NCBI RefSeq assembly: GCF_014839805.1
Contig: NC_051138.1
Coordinates: forward strand, 16,954,020 to 17,018,019
Length of the DNA stretch: 64,000 nt
Origin: Manduca sexta
Lineage: Eukaryota; Arthropoda; Insecta; Lepidoptera; Sphingidae
Reading direction: 5' to 3'
The position numbers and the translations under genes were made by a program. Below are positions 37,783-52,390 of the stretch, piece by piece (positions within the stretch are counted from its first letter, which is position 1; the number at the start of each line of letters is the position of its first letter). The notes beneath the pieces were generated by a model. That model saw only the letters and a program-made list of their open reading frames with translations, did no database searches and had not been told where the DNA came from.

Positions 37783-40700
37783 TCGCAATTTCTCGTTACC
37801 AAGCTGTTCAAAAACATCACTCAAAACATCAAATTGGCCGCAAAGCTTGTCGCCGTTGCCCATTGTTAACGTCATAATCCTCTTTCGTTCAAATCGCATT
37901 CGGACAATCAAAGGGCAAAAACATGCAATAACTGTTAGTTGGCAGTAGACCCACAACTCGACCCCCGGTGGTAAATCGGATCGACTCGCCGCGACTAAAG
38001 GAGCGCCAAAACGACACGAGGATACGACAGATGCTAAATAAAAAATATACTCTCGTTACTGGAATAAAGACTATTTATTCCCTGGTTGTCTATTGGATTT
38101 GAAATGCGAATTATGGTGCACTTTAACGCTGGCAAGGTGTGAACAAAGTACGGTAATTCTCTTTAATAATGACGTGGCAGTATGGTCTTTGACCTTAGCC
38201 AGTTTTCTGAGGACAGATTAAAAATTACATTATAAACTATACGTATTCAGGAACATTGAAAATGAATTGTTAACTATTCATTCTTCTGATGTCTCAGAGT
38301 AACGAGTGCAGTGTGATACGAAAACTATTTTTTATTGATGTTATAGTAACAACTGGCTGTTATTTGAAATGCTCATGTCTTTTTAAATTATCTCTTATAC
38401 TGCATATAATAAAGCATAATATAATTAGGATATTGTATTAAGATTCGAAGAGGCATATATTCAGTTTACAAACTACCTTCTATAAACTATAGTCGGTAAT
38501 AACAAAGCTTATGTTCATAAGAAGGCTTTCAACGAACACGTTTGTGAATTATAATATGTAACGACAACCATCAGCTGTCCGAAGTACAATAAATTTAAAT
38601 TTAAACTAACAATGCAACGTTAATAGTTTTCCGATTACCGCTTTCAGTGGCTAAAAGAATGTCAGCGGGGCACCTTACAATTGCAACTTTCTACGCCATA
38701 GTCTAGAAACGTTCCGAAACTGTTCACGAAGTTACAAACAGTATCCGAAATAACAGTAGGCGATTTGTATTTTGTTTTGTACGTGCTTGTAATACCCAGG
38801 TGTAAGTTCGTGTTTAAAGCCACTTGAATTTCGAACGCACCAATTTTTTAATTTTTAAAATACCGAACGAACAAATCCGACATTAATATTTTGCCAAAAT
38901 GGACTTTAGTTAAACAATATAAGAGTATAAATCGTTTAAATTTATACCTAAGCACGGCTCGTGTTTTTCAAATAATAGAATTGTGTTCTCTTAATTAATT
39001 GCACTCGTCGAAAACGTGTGTCAAATCATTTTCAACTCTATTTCTGTGCTATATTTTTGACTATTGATTGGTGTTTTTTAATTTGTAGTTTTTATTTTTG
39101 TTCTTTGTTTAAAAACCGTTGCTCAGTTGAGCGATAAAAGTACTAATTGTTTTCGAGGGTTGGTGAGCGGTGTAGTGGTCGGCTGCCTATTGTTGTGTGA
39201 TTTATATTTTTTATTTAAATACATATTCGAACTACACATCGTTGAAGCTAACTGTTTCGATTTGTTTTTGTATTTTTATTTGATCGTATGTGAAATCTTG
39301 ATACGGAAATATGTTTGTTTTCTTTTTGATGTAGTAACCCGAATACACATAGAAATAGAAATAGTGTAGTTACTAAATAAACTAATTCCACCATTTCATC
39401 CGATTGTATTAAATCATTCCAATTATATTTTTTAATGTAAATGTATCGTGGCGCGCAAAGTAAGTAATATAGTTATTGTACCTACATTTGAAATAACTTA
39501 AATTTCTTTCCAATGCGGTTAAATTTGCGCCATCGATTGTCATAAAGTAAATCGAATCAAATTATAATTTAAATAAACCCACTCCCGATATCAATTTATA
39601 TGTTACACTACTCGTGCTACAAATTTATCTACACGAGTAAATCCTTTTAAAATCGAATTCTTTTTTTAAATAAAAACGTACATTTTTATAAGCACTCTCG
39701 AACGGTCCGGTAACAATGGGGCGAAGTATCTGTATAGCCCGGCGTTATCCGGCAGAGGAGCGCTCGGGTGGCAGTAGCTCGCCAGCTTCCGGCCCTTGTG
39801 CCGCTTCCGGTTTGAAGTGCCAATCAACATGGCGACAATATTAATCAATATTTCAACAACATTAGCTAGCGCTCGAGAGCGCGCCTCCTTAAGATCTTCC
39901 ACCTACTTTGCTGAGTTACATTTTGACTTAAGATTTTTGAGAATATCAATTTTTGAGAATATCAATTTCTAAGTGGGGGATCGTTTAAAATCGTTCGAAT
40001 ACGTTAAAATAGAATTTGTTTATTCATGTATTAACTTTTATATGAAATGCAAGGGTTACAAAATATGTATAAAACTTCGCGTTGTTTCTAATGTTTTAGG
40101 AACATTAACGGTAACAATCTATTACAAATAAATTACGCTTTATCTACCTACCCACATATTAAATATATATTTGATTCCTAAATAAGGTATCTTCTTATTG
40201 CATATTATGTTTAAGTTCACATTAACAGCAATTATTCTTTTGGCTCTTATTTTGGTATATTCTTATAAAAAATTGTCTAAAAAATCTAATCGACGTCGAA
40301 ACCGGGTCTCCAGTCTTCCTAATAAGCATGTAGTAGATGATGCAATCAATCCGCTACTATTGACATTGTATTGCTATGCTTTGTGCACCCTATACCGAGA
40401 TGTTGCGTACGTCTAGGAGTAGGCAAGCTTTACTATATACTACTAGCTATACTATAAATACATGCTCAATCCAACGATGTAATGATGTAGAGTTTGTTGA
40501 ACTATTTCTACCTATCGACAGGTCGCGGATTTGGTCCCAAAAGCAAAGGCGATACACTCATTGCGATTCTTACTTCATGTTGGAAAATGTTAATGATTGC
40601 TGTAATACTATTAAGAGGAAATATAATGTTATTATCACCCTGTTAAGCCCCTGTCAAGTTCTGTTTAACTTTTGACGTGTATGTTGAGCTTTTCAAATCA

Positions 40701-43700
40701 ACGTTTGTTTCTCTTTATTCCACACTAGTCGACTGTCTAAATCGCGCATTCAGTAGATTCATCCAAATGTGCTTAGTCTGGGTGCGCGCGCGCATCCCGC
40801 GGTGACTCACAATGTGTTCCCCGTGGGTAACTAGAGGGCGCTGTTTGTAAGGCGGGCCACAACGCCCGGCACAGTGGGCGACAGTTTGCCCCACATTGTC
40901 TATAGTTTGGGTCATTGCCACTGATTCTGACAGGGGTTTCACGTGCGATTTCATCTAAATGGCAAATGTAGGGTTGTCGCTTTATAGTGTTTGTGCGGTG
41001 AAAGTAATGGAACACAAATAAAGTGTGTAGTCATTAGGGTTGGTGGTGTGTGAATATTGTGTTTGTCCATATTTGTCATTAACAGAATAATTAAGAATGT
41101 ATTTCCCACAGTAAAGTTGTAGGTTGGGTTCAGATAACTAAATTTTGTGAGTAGTGACGTCTTCTATAATAATACAATCGGATAGTCTGCAGAAAGTTCG
41201 CCATGATTCTTGTTAACAAACTTCAATTGAAATTTTGGTTCTACTGACCTAGCAGCGATTATGTTTTACAGTCTCTACCCTGCATAATAATTTAAATTAA
41301 AGTCGGTTTGCATTTATCTTCACTCGTAGAGCCGTTACGGAACTGAACATGAATTACAAAATCAAGAACTAAATAAATAAATTCTTAGAATGATACCTTA
41401 TTTCACAAAGAAAACAAAAACAAATCGACTCCAATTAGATCTGTTATTTAACGTGGAAGCCATGTCACTACTATAAACAAAATACAATAAAATGAAGCCG
41501 TGTGATGCGTAATTATCGCCCGGGTTTGTTGTGGACGAAACACTATTTATAAGTATTGTCGAATGTCGACTTTAATTGTGTTTACTATCAAACGAGCAAT
41601 TTGCGTAAATAGGCATTCATATAACACACACAACAATATAGAATTCCATAGCAGATTAATGACGTACTACGTGAGCTTCAAACATGTAAAATAATACTTA
41701 CCTATTATTGTTATTCATATAGATAATTCCAAAATGTGTCATTAATATATTTAGCCAATATTATACTTGTGGAGGAACACTCAGTCAAAACATAGGTTAA
41801 CCTAGTTTGGGTACCAGGAGACCAAAACATTGTTATGTAAAACTATTATTTGGGAAATAAAAAGAAAAAAAAAACTAAAAATGCACACGTAATTTTTTAT
41901 TATATATCACACTTGTGAAGGAAAAATAGTAAAGCGAAAACAAATTCCCTGAATCCCCAGTCTGTCGAAATACATTTTGACAAGGCGACCAACAGACCGA
42001 TACATTTTGCTAACACGTAGTAAGCATTTCTGCGCACACTGGGGCGTTGTAATTGCTTCAATCTGAACAAAAACACGCTCGCCGTTCGTATTTATTTATT
42101 TACTTTAGTATTTACTGAAACAGTAACGAGCGCCTCGTCTCCTTGCCCCGCACTTCGTCCGCGACACTACACTTTTCGGTTACTTTTTTGTTCGTTATTG
42201 AAGCGTTTTGTGCCAGTGTGTGATTTTTGAGATATTAATGAATTCGATTCGTGGTGTTTTGTTAATCTTGGTAATTTCAATATGGCCGACGTTTAGCGCG
42301 AGGGAGAAGTTGCGATTTAAATTTTGTCACGTTGAATTGTGTTTTGATTTGTTGTTTTATACTGTGTAAAGATCTTTAATAAAAATTTAAATAACTTTAT
42401 GAAAATACATTTACATAATATATATTAACGAATGCATTATCATTTCGCATGTTACTGCAGGAAGTTTTTATGTTTTTTATAATAATTTGTGCATAATTTA
42501 GCGCATGAACTTCTGTTCTGATATTTATTACGTACCTAACTAGTGGACCCACGGTTCGCTGTGCACGTATATGATTAATCCAATGATGTGATAGAAAGGA
42601 AGCTAATCGCAGTATTGAGCAAACTTTTGTGTCAAATGATATTTGTTTCGTAAATAGTTAAAAGGGATAGGAATTAGTCGGTTCCTAAATATAATTTTTT
42701 TTGGAAATTCTTACTAGTTTCGTCTCCGAGTTGATCTCATAGTGTCAAATTATATATATTCTACCAACAACACACGTGCAGATGTACCGGGTACAACCCT
42801 GCAGCAGTCCAGTGGTTGCTGCAGCGTCAAGTTGGCGGCTGTCGACCCTCATCGGCGGCGTGGCGCGGCGGGTTGTTAAATATTTGTTCAGTGACGTTAA
42901 ACAGGATCGCCGCGCGTCCTGCACGTCGTCCTGCCTGCCATCCTGCCTACTCCCTCGCTATGTCACCATGAGCGCATATATTCCACGGATAATTATTCTT
43001 CACTGTTTTGGCAAATTAATATTCATTCCGAATTGACTCATACTGTCAGCAAATAAGCTCTATCTACTTAGATTTTTCAGGTGTTTTGTTTCCAAGTGTG
43101 GCATAGCGGTTGAACAGCACTTGATGTTATGTGGAATTTAATAGGCAATAAATTTTATGTCGGCCAATTATAGAATAATTTCATTATAGTAGACAAACCA
43201 TTAGTACGTATTCATAATATACGGTTTGATATCAAATTTATATTTGTATTCGCCATTAAACTTCTAAAAAACACGGTTATTATACCAACGAAAATCCCAA
43301 GGAATATCTCTCAAACTGCCCATCGCATGGTGTCGTCACAGACACAGTATCAATTGGCCCAATCGTGTGGTAAACACGCGCCGCGGTCTCCGCGCCGTCG
43401 CCGCGTCCTGCACGCGTGCTGCACACCTATACCAAACGTTAGGTAATGATGCTGCGGTAACACTGCGTTGCGATTTCAATTATAATGTAACGGTTTGGAT
43501 TGTTTGGTTTGTGGTTGTAAAATTATTTTTAAAAGAAATATGAAATGTCTACTTGTAGAAAGCAGCAATGATAATAATGAAATCTTATGTCAAGTAAGTT
43601 TTTGAGACGTTTCTGAAACCAAAGCAGAGTTGACCGTTTTAGTTCTCTTATGAATGAAGCCAAGGCATTTAAAGCCTGTGGCCACCACTGTTCCATTTTC

Positions 43701-46552
43701 TAATCCTTGTTTCTTTAAGTCGGTCACCACGTCGGATTTTTCTATTAGTCTGTTCTTGGGCGGAGGAGAGTACTTAATATCTGGTCTCTAGTTTAATAAA
43801 AGAAAGGAAAGAATTATTGTAGGTATACTTAGGAAGCAAAAGAATTGAAGTAGATTAGTACCCATACAAGTTTTGTATGCTGATGCCACTGTTCATGGAC
43901 GGTACGTTTACCGACGAGTAGCATGCTCGTCTCGTCATACAATTTATACGCTACGTACAAGTATGAGGAAAGTGAATAAACCTACTCGACACGACGTCAT
44001 TTTAAAGGTTACTAAAAGGTGGATTATATTCCTAATTGGATATTTTTGCACTTGTATTTGCACGTGTCTAGTCGTCTTGCCTTTTCTCTTGTGATTTACC
44101 ACCGTTTTCAATACACGATCCCAATATCAATATTTAATCCGATCCGAGAATAAACTAATCAAAATAACTCATTTGCAATCATATTAAAATCATGTTTGTT
44201 CTGATGGGCTCATAGTTGAGATCGATCGAAAAATCGATTGAGATTGTTTTTGGAAAATCGCGGATAGATATATGAAAAAAAAATAAGTCAACTTTAAAAC
44301 TAAATTGAGTTTTAATTTTACTGTCTGTTTAAAGGTTGGACTTTTTTCATTATTTATTTCGTATCAAAAAACTCATCATCTTTATTGCTTGTAGGGTCGC
44401 CTGGTCAGACATATTGTTATTAGTTCTCCAATGCATAGTATTGTCATTTACGAGCATATCTTTTTGCCAATTGTATCCGTCAATTTTATACTGTTCACTA
44501 TTTTATGCTGCTCGCAGAACTCTACCTACCTCAATGGGATAAGGACGTAAGGGTGTCATTATATCTACTGTACCAGCATGAAGAATGAGCGTACATAATA
44601 TAACTTACGACTATGTTTTTTGGTTCTTTCTTCACAGACCAGTGAGCTTATTCAGAGAGCTAGTAATTCCTTAACGTGATTATAAAATAAATTTATATTT
44701 ACCTCTGAAAATGTAACCATAAAATGTCTTTAAAGCCCTATCTATTAAATACGTATTTATGTTGCAAGCAACATCTGTATGCAACAAATATAAGCCATGA
44801 AACACAGCGACATCGCGACCAGCAGCGTGCGTCGCCGCGCTGCGCAGTGGTGTGGGGGCGTGTCGCCTCGTGGGCGGTGGCTGCGTGCGAATGTTGCACC
44901 CATTTGTTTGTTTTGTTTGGAGACGTCCTCTCAGATAGTTAATGCATGTACCATATGGCGACTAGGCATTCAGAATAGAATAAGCCTATATTTACAAGGA
45001 GATTGATTTTATAAGTTTGGATTCTGTGTGCTGGTATATGCTAATAGTTCGTTGCTGCGACCTAATATTCCAGCTAGTGAAATATGGGTATTATCTGTAC
45101 GTAATCATCCCTGCTTATCCCTGATAAGGAAAAAATGTGGTGGTGGTTCATAGATTTATTAAAAAATTGGTATTCTGTATTTCCTGACCTGCTTGTAAAA
45201 TATGCAATACACTGTTCTAATTTTTTTTTGTTAAAATTGCACATCTATCTGGATATTTAGATTTTTGGTTCAAGCTAAATTAATCATGAAAATGGGACAT
45301 CACTTTCTTTACATTTTATGCCGGGTCTTTTTATATAAATATCGTATTACTCATTTTGTGTTCATCGAGAAAAACAAAATACATATTAGCATAGAAGTAT
45401 ACGTATGGATTGTGTGATATCACAGCATCGTAAATTGAGTATTCTTCTTTTCTAAGCATAGGTACTTAGCTAGTAGATAAATAGTCTAAAAGTTCAAAAA
45501 TACGTTGTAGATACTTCCTGAGACTTCTTTTATAGTTCGATTTCGTCGTAGATAATCTTTGTTGGACATATTGTACTGTAAATACTTGTATCAAGAGAAT
45601 CCTACTAGAAATTCGGACATGCTGCAGAGATTACATAAAATACAGACATGATTATAATAATCAGCACACTATTAATCATTTAAATTTATGTAAGTAATAA
45701 TGAGGAAGTTTTTCTTTCTCATAAGTTAGCCTATAAATAGCAGCATCACTACAAAACTACTGCAAAATACTTTTTTATACGCGTACAGAATAGTGAATCT
45801 ACTGCACCTGATGGTAAGTAGAGTCCCAATAGAATATCGACCGACGAGAGATTACCCCTCTGCAGTCGAGACAATTATGCCGGCCTATTGGAAGCGATAT
45901 ACACAGGCTGATCCCGGAACCCGACACAATTACGTGGTCCACTGTGGAGGGTTTTAACACCTTGTGTACGGTGGTCGCTATCGGGGTGGATATAAAATAT
46001 ATCCACCACCAGTATACTGTATCGCACAGCGTTGATCACCATCAGAGATTAGAAGTACCTACGTGTCATAATGAGTAGTAATTACATAGACGACAATGCC
46101 TGAAGCGTAAATATAGCAAAGGTAAGTAATGGATTATGAACCCTAGTTGTTGTCTATAAAATTAATAGCTTCATCATTTAATTAATTATTCTCTTTATAA
46201 AGGAAAATATTGCGCACTAACCCCATACAAATTAAACAATTACCCATAGCACCTTAATAAATGGATTATTCGGTAACAAATAATTTGTCAAGTTTTGTTA
46301 CGTCACAGTTCATAACACATCTGCCGCTAAACAACGTTAATGATTGCGTTCTGACATAAACACAGACCGTCACCCGACACCGCTCTTTGATATATAAAAA
46401 ATATCATTAACCATATCGGATCGACTTAATTTAACCCTTATGCAACCCCGGCGTACCGACGCTATGACGGTGCAATGCAAAATCAACTTTATTTCTCAGA
46501 TGGTATTAATAATTTCGGAGTGTAGCGTGAGCGAAATGTCGATACACATAAT
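37783..46552. other. Upstream non-coding domain of the forkhead gene
   Basis: About 8.8 kb with no recognisable protein domain. GC- or CpG-rich patches occur near 39700-39900, 40780-40880, 42080-42170, 42780-42960, 43370-43430 and 44810-44890. Such a domain next to a segmentation gene may hold enhancers, which is inference only. A worn repeat lies at 45795-46015. Confidence 0.45.
45795..46015. mobile_element. Worn non-LTR-like fragment
   Basis: CTGCACCTGATGGTAAGTAG and the following cysteine-poor, stop-rich text resemble a common lepidopteran repeat tail. Termini not seen. Confidence 0.35.
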
Positions 46553-47359
46553 ATGGGTATGGAAGGTGGGCCCGGCGCTGGGCGTGGTGGCGAGGCGGGG
46601 CCGCGACCGGTTCCCCGGGCTCAGTCCCGTGTCAGCGGCGCGCGATGCCGCACCGCTATGACGCCTCCGCACAGCTTCGCGATCCGAGACCTGCTGCCCG
46701 AGGCGTCCTCACGCAGCCCTTCGCCCTCCGACGCGGAGCTCGACGTCACCGGCACAGAGACCCCGCCGCCCGGCGCCTCCACTACGAACGACAAGAAAAA
46801 CGAAAAACCCGCGTACAGCTACAACGCTCTCATCATGATGGCCATACGCAGCAGCCCCGAAAAGCGGCTCACCCTCAACGGCATCTACGAGTATATTATG
46901 AAGAACTTCCCCTACTACAAGGAGAATAAACAGGGCTGGCAGAACTCGATAAGACACAATTTGAGTCTAAACAAATGTTTCGTGAAAGTGCCGCGGCATT
47001 ACGACGATCCGGGTAAAGGCAACTATTGGATGCTGGATCCGTCGTCGGATGATGTGTTCATCGGCGGCACCACGGGCAAGTTGCGGAGGAGGTCTACCGC
47101 CGCGTCTAGATCCCGGCTGGCTGCGTTCAAGCGCGGTGCACTGTTACACCCGATGTTTGGGAATCCATACGCTTCTTTAGTCGGGTTGTACCCGCCTCTG
47201 CTGTCGGTGTACGGGCGGTACGCCTTGCCGAGCCCTCTGCTGAGGCTGCCGCCGCCGCCGCCGACGCACTACCACCAGCTGTACCGCAGGATCAACGCTC
47301 TGACGCCGTCGGGAAGTCCCCCGCCCGACCCCGACGCTCACCTCATGAAGCATAGTTGA
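46553..47359 (+). CDS. slp: Forkhead factor, FoxG / sloppy paired class
   Basis: Single uninterrupted frame of 268 aa. An eh1-like Groucho-binding motif SFAIRDLL lies at about residues 41-48. The forkhead domain occupies about 85-180 with [12 protein letters not shown], the recognition helix [18 protein letters not shown], and wing 2 [17 protein letters not shown] ending [10 protein letters not shown]; the [17 protein letters not shown] end is diagnostic of FoxG/Slp. The tail is short and Tyr/Pro-rich. Family role: nuclear, mostly repressive factor in segmentation and head or neural patterning. Met36 (46658) is an alternative start and is closer to usual Slp N-termini; an acceptor-like TTTATTTCTCAG just before 46500 leaves an upstream exon possible. 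The domain opens KPAYSY where KPPYSY is usual. Drosophila has the pair slp1/slp2; only one copy is seen here. Confidence 0.95.
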   Translation: MGMEGGPGAGRGGEAGPRPVPRAQSRVSGARCRTAMTPPHSFAIRDLLPEASSRSPSPSDAELDVTGTETPPPGASTTNDKKNEKPAYSYNALIMMAIRSSPEKRLTLNGIYEYIMKNFPYYKENKQGWQNSIRHNLSLNKCFVKVPRHYDDPGKGNYWMLDPSSDDVFIGGTTGKLRRRSTAASRSRLAAFKRGALLHPMFGNPYASLVGLYPPLLSVYGRYALPSPLLRLPPPPPTHYHQLYRRINALTPSGSPPPDPDAHLMKHS

Positions 47360-47590
47360 TAAGTCTTGCTATGGATATAAAGGTATATCTGAGCGAAGGC
47401 TACGTGAAGACTGTTGTGTTTAGACTGTGATAGAGAACGCAGGAGAGCGTGCAGGAAGCAGAAGGCAGGAGGGAGTGTACGACGCAGGACGGTCTTGTAA
47501 ATTGTGTAGTTTGTATAAAGTGGGTATCTCACGCTATTTATTTATATTATATTTAATATAATGAGGCTTAATTTAAGTTATAGTGAATGC

Positions 47591-47596
47591 AATAAA
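47591..47596 (+). terminator. Candidate poly(A) signal of the forkhead gene
   Basis: AATAAA about 230 bp past the stop codon at 47357-47359, in AT-rich sequence; the first good signal downstream. Confidence 0.6.
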
Positions 47597-47599
47597 TAA

Positions 47600-50079
47600 T
47601 GTTTTCGACAACGATTCACGTGGGAGCGTTTTTATTTTATTTCCCTTTGAGTACAAGGAAGAGCGCACATTGCGATTGAATCGCGCGATACTGTTTATAT
47701 ACATACATTATATATGGCACAATATTTTGTTCTCTGTTTTCAGCCACAATTTTCCACTTAAAGTGTATATTAGCAAGAATATCGCACAGGAATCGTGGTG
47801 TGCGCTAAACCTTAGCCTATAGATAAAATACACAGAACGATATAAGTATCTATCACCTATATATTATAGATTTTGTATATTTAGCTATGCTACCTAACCA
47901 CCGCTTTGCGACACAGCTTTAGGTTGCTGCAAAATATTAAAAATATTTTTAAATGCAGACTCGTTTTTATAGAAAAACCGACAAGACACTTAATTGACTA
48001 ATGTAAGAATTATACGTTAGTTTTATTATCCCAAAATACATTTTTTTCATCATACAGGAATCAGAGCTTTGTTTTCTTTTAACATCGCCAACAGTGTGAA
48101 AGTACTGTAGTCATTTGTTTTAATTAACATTGTAGCCTGTGTTATTTATGGGCAATATGAAAGTTAACTTTTATTGTTTAAGGGCGGGTGCAATGGCGTG
48201 CTATGCAGAACTTTGTAATTCGAAGCTCTGGCCAGCAGGCCGCGGCGTTGGTTTGAAACATGCCGATCATTATAATACAACGTATAAAAGAATCTATGGG
48301 ATTTCTAAAAAACATTATTACGTTTACGTTAAATGTGAAAAGAGTACTTGAGTTTACGCACATAAATTTACTTTAAATTGGCAAGGAACAATAAGTAATG
48401 TTATATTGCAAAACAAAATCCATTTTACTACCCTTTTCTAATTATATACATGTGAAAATTGGTGAGAATGTTTGATAATTTTTAAATGGGAATGGATTGC
48501 GATGAAATTTTATAGAGATTAAGTTCTGGATTAACAAATGGGTTCATTTTAACTTAAAGTGCAATGTAGTACTTTTATGGTAAAGGACATTCGTGCGGAA
48601 TAAACTGTAAGCAAATGCTATTGTATTCATAAAATTCAGTACGTAAATCAGACAGCATAATTCTAGCGACCGGCAACCGACACGGCTAATACGAATCGTG
48701 ATAGAAAGCAAAAACTGAGTAAGAGTTTTCGGAGCGAAATCCTTTTGTGTGACGCAGGTGTAACGTTTCTATTGTGAGGGTTTGTACAGGAAATCGAATC
48801 TGCCACGGGTTTTACTTATTGGTTATAATAAGATATTCGAGTTTCGATTGTGTGGTGTGTAAAAGTGTAAAATATGTGTGTGAAAATTTGGGTATCAAAA
48901 GTGTAATTAGGCTGTATACATTTAAAAACAAATTAAAACTAATAATAGCTCTTACAGTAAATACTATAAAACTGCACAGGATAAAACACACATGCACAAA
49001 CAGACGTTCTAGTCATTGCGTCTTAGCCAAATTTTGGAATTGCGTTTCAGATGTGACGCGTATTAATTTGTCACCTTCCTTTCTACTAAGAAACACTTTT
49101 CCGTTTGTTCCCCAACAAAAGGAATAGTCGTTACATTTCGCAAAGTCCCGTGTTAAGAAAAAAAATCTTTTCCTTTTAGGAGTGAGGTTTTCTGAGATGA
49201 AAATTAGCTGAGACGGACCAGTGATGCGGAGTTTTTCTGTTGAGCGTTTGTTTTGTGGGTTGTCCTTGTTGAACTTCTTGTACATATCAATAATTTTTCC
49301 TTTTAATGATATAGTGATGAGGTCTACAATTATGGTCTTTGATGATGTAGAATTACGTTGATTGATTCGATAAATGTCCCTGACTTGATGTGATTGAATA
49401 GGAATACTGAGAGTTTTCTGATGTTTTGGACAATTTCTTCCGTTCCTGGCGTTCCTTTGATTCAGATGGTGTTATAGGGATATTTCTAATTTCTAAGCAA
49501 GACGCTCTATTTTTTCTTCTCTAATGTTTCTAGTTTCTCGTCTAGTGATAAAATTTGTTGAGAGATACTCTGACTCTCTTTTTATTTTTTTTTATCTCAG
49601 CCTCAAATGATTCATGTGAATTTATGTACTCTATCGCACTATTTTTGTTATAAATTAGGTTTCAATTGACCTTCTTAGTAGGGACTTTTTATTTAGTGAT
49701 AAATATACTTGAATCCATTGTATAGGTTATGAAAGAATTCAGAAGATTTGAACTGTACGCGACCGCGTAATGAATACTACACTAATTTTAAACACGTAAT
49801 CCTAATGTTGCTACTTAACTTTCAAGCTATCAAAAACTTGTCAGTTATTTTTTGTTTAATAGCGACTCTAGCAATATACTAAATGGAAGGCAATTAGCGG
49901 TTTATTTGCACAGGTTTTATTTCAAGATGTGACAATCCTTATTCGATTAATATATCCTGAAGTTTCTGGTCTGATGTGCACCTTATACATAGGCCCTGTT
50001 GGCACTGGTTCAGATATTGGGAACCCTGTGGTACTCCCAGAGGTGCGTTCAGGGTTTAGCCAGTATTATTTTATGTTAT
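47600..50079. other. Downstream flank of the forkhead gene, no gene seen
   Basis: AT-rich. The longest frames (for example 48774-49127, 117 codons) show no domain, signal peptide or splice-supported partner. Confidence 0.45.
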
Positions 50080-50375
50080 ACTAGCTTTTGCTCGCGGCTT
50101 AGCCCGCATGAAGGAGTTTTCCGGGATAAAAGTCCCACTATATATTTTCCCGGCATAGTAGCCTATAATCTACCCAGGTTCTTAAACTATCTCCATTCCA
50201 AATTTCTTTTTGTTATACCACGTTTTATGTCACGTCCCGTTCCCATGTTAACAGGTTAAAAAGTATCCTATGTCCGTCTCCTGGTTCTATGCTACCTCTG
50301 CACCAATTTTCGAATCGGTTCAGCCGTTCTTGAGTTATAAATAGTGTAACTAACACTTTCTTTTATATATATAGA
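50080..50375 (+). mobile_element. RTE-like non-LTR 3' fragment
   Basis: Begins TAGCTTTTGCTCGCGGCTTA and ends with CGAATCGGTTCAGCCGTTCT before an AT-rich tail. This pair of phrases is typical of an abundant lepidopteran RTE-type tail. Confidence 0.65.
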
Positions 50376-50639
50376 TTATATTGTTTTGGTCCAACAATAA
50401 AAACCTTTCTTTCTTTTTTATTATATACTAATATTGTTATATAAATTTTGGTGACACGTCAGTTATTCGTTAATTAACAATATCATATTCGTATTACTCA
50501 CAGTGTGGTCATAATGCGGTTCCAATGTAATATTGATTATTTATGCCTAACCGGTTTTTAAATTCACGATCAAAGTTCAAAAACCTTATTATTTGCAGAC
50601 ATGTTATGTACGAGAACGTAATGTAGAGGCTGAAAACTA

Positions 50640-50885
50640 CAAAACAAAGAAACAAACATCGCGCATTTGTGTCCAAAGGGGTGGGCAGAGGGGTAGCCGG
50701 GGAACCATCTTTTCGCCATGTGTGTTTCGTCCCGTGATATTATGGAAGGCAAGCCTATCGCGACCTCGGGGTGATACTGAAAAGAAAATCCCAATATCAC
50801 TTTGTCAGAACCAGGATTCTAATCCAGAACCTCAGAGCGGTGGTCGTATCTCTACTGCCGTGCTGAGAACTACGTCATTAATTGG
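50640..50885 (-). mobile_element. tRNA-derived SINE-like repeat, antisense
   Basis: Shares the blocks ATCTTTTCGCCA, CCAGGATTC and CCTCAGAGCGGT with 59195-59415. On the minus strand the GAATCC block sits at the B-box position. Degenerate. Confidence 0.5.
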
Positions 50886-52050
50886 TTTTTAGTTAATATT
50901 CCATTATTAACTTTTAATTATTGTAACAAACAGTATACCAACTGTTTCACTTACACTATTCAATGTAAAGTGACATAACAGAGATTAGTTAAAACTCACA
51001 ACCGAACTTTGTAAAGTAACGGAGATAATAATATATGAAAGATTCTAATCAAATATTTTGGTGCCTATGTTTATGACAAATATATACTTATTCTTGATAT
51101 AATTCAGCATTCATTTATTTACGTGTCATAAAACTTAATGGTCGAGCCATAAAATTAGGAATGGCAGACACTTAAAACAGAGAAACAACTTCCATTTTAT
51201 TTGACATTACATCATGTTTATAATTTGCATCTACCCGAGGTGTGTAATGCTTTAGTGCATTAAAATTATAGAAAAATATTGTGTCTGCACCAAATATATT
51301 GTTACCGATAACATTTGGCACACACTGCGCTATATATTAAATCTCTTAATTGTAATTACGTTCTGTTGGATCCAAACAAGCTTGTTGACGAAACATGTGA
51401 ATTATTGCACGCCATTTTGTTTCTAAAGAAATAATAGCGTGAAGGATTGAATGTTCGCAAGACATGACTGCTCTACGCGATATTAAAATGCAGTTGCAGC
51501 GCAGGTTTTCCTGTTTAATCACATTATGTGAGTATTATACTTAGGTTAAACACTTAAATTAAATTAATTATTACTGCAAAGCTGTGTCCAGGGACCCTTT
51601 TAATAAGATAGTTACATGAACGAGTATTTTTTGTTGCATTACATTAAAGAAATTTCGAAAATTTGGTGTTAAAGAGTTAAAAAATTATAGATTATTATGT
51701 ATGTGCGAATATTAAAATCAATTGGAACTTACCTACATAAATTATTTAAATACTAGTGCTTTTTGATCATTTATGGTTACCTAAAATTATTTAGAAAAAA
51801 GACAGAAAATACAACGTGTGTTCAATATGTTCAGAAGATTTTTTTTGTAAGAATAACAACAATTTACATGTGCCGGATATATTATTTGACAACGGAGTAA
51901 TCCACAACAATCATCAGACATAAAACACCTTGCGGTCTAGAAATATTGTGAAAATGGTTACTCAAAGGTAATAAATCAGCCGGCCATCTTGTTCACGTTT
52001 TCCCGCCACTAGACATTTAGGCGGGAGACGGACCATAAACAAGAGGCAGA

Positions 52051-52068
52051 GATAATCCGCGGATTATC
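52051..52068. promoter_or_regulatory. 18-bp palindrome of paired TAATCC sites
   Basis: GATAATCCGCGGATTATC is a perfect palindrome holding two inverted TAATCC motifs, the preferred core of K50 homeodomains (Bicoid/Otd/Pitx type). It lies 4.7 kb past the forkhead gene. Binding is inference. Confidence 0.35.
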
Positions 52069-52390
52069 GTGAGGAGACACAAGCGGTGTGCATCGGGCAT
52101 TTCTTGTAAATAATTGTAAATCTTTGTCAAAACCCAACGACATGTACATATGTTAGGGGATTAAAACGATTAACCCGTTTCGCCTGCGAGCTATTTTATG
52201 TGGCGCGTTCGGAAACTGACGACTTCCCGCCAAAATGGTGGTGTTAATCTCGGTTTATGTACGGCAACACATATCTGTTTCGGGAAACGATTTCTAAATA
52301 TGGAGTCTTTACTTTGTTTTTGTGGTCACAAAAACATTTTTATAAATTGCCGTCCTTATTCGACATATTTTTTTATGAATTGACAGGTTT

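Noticed and set aside
37159..37956. Several 190-260-codon frames on both strands
   Set aside because: Mostly gap sequence.
40198..40416. 72-codon frame with one hydrophobic segment and a basic tail
   Set aside because: No homology recognised, no splice or promoter support, and AT-rich sequence readily gives hydrophobic frames.
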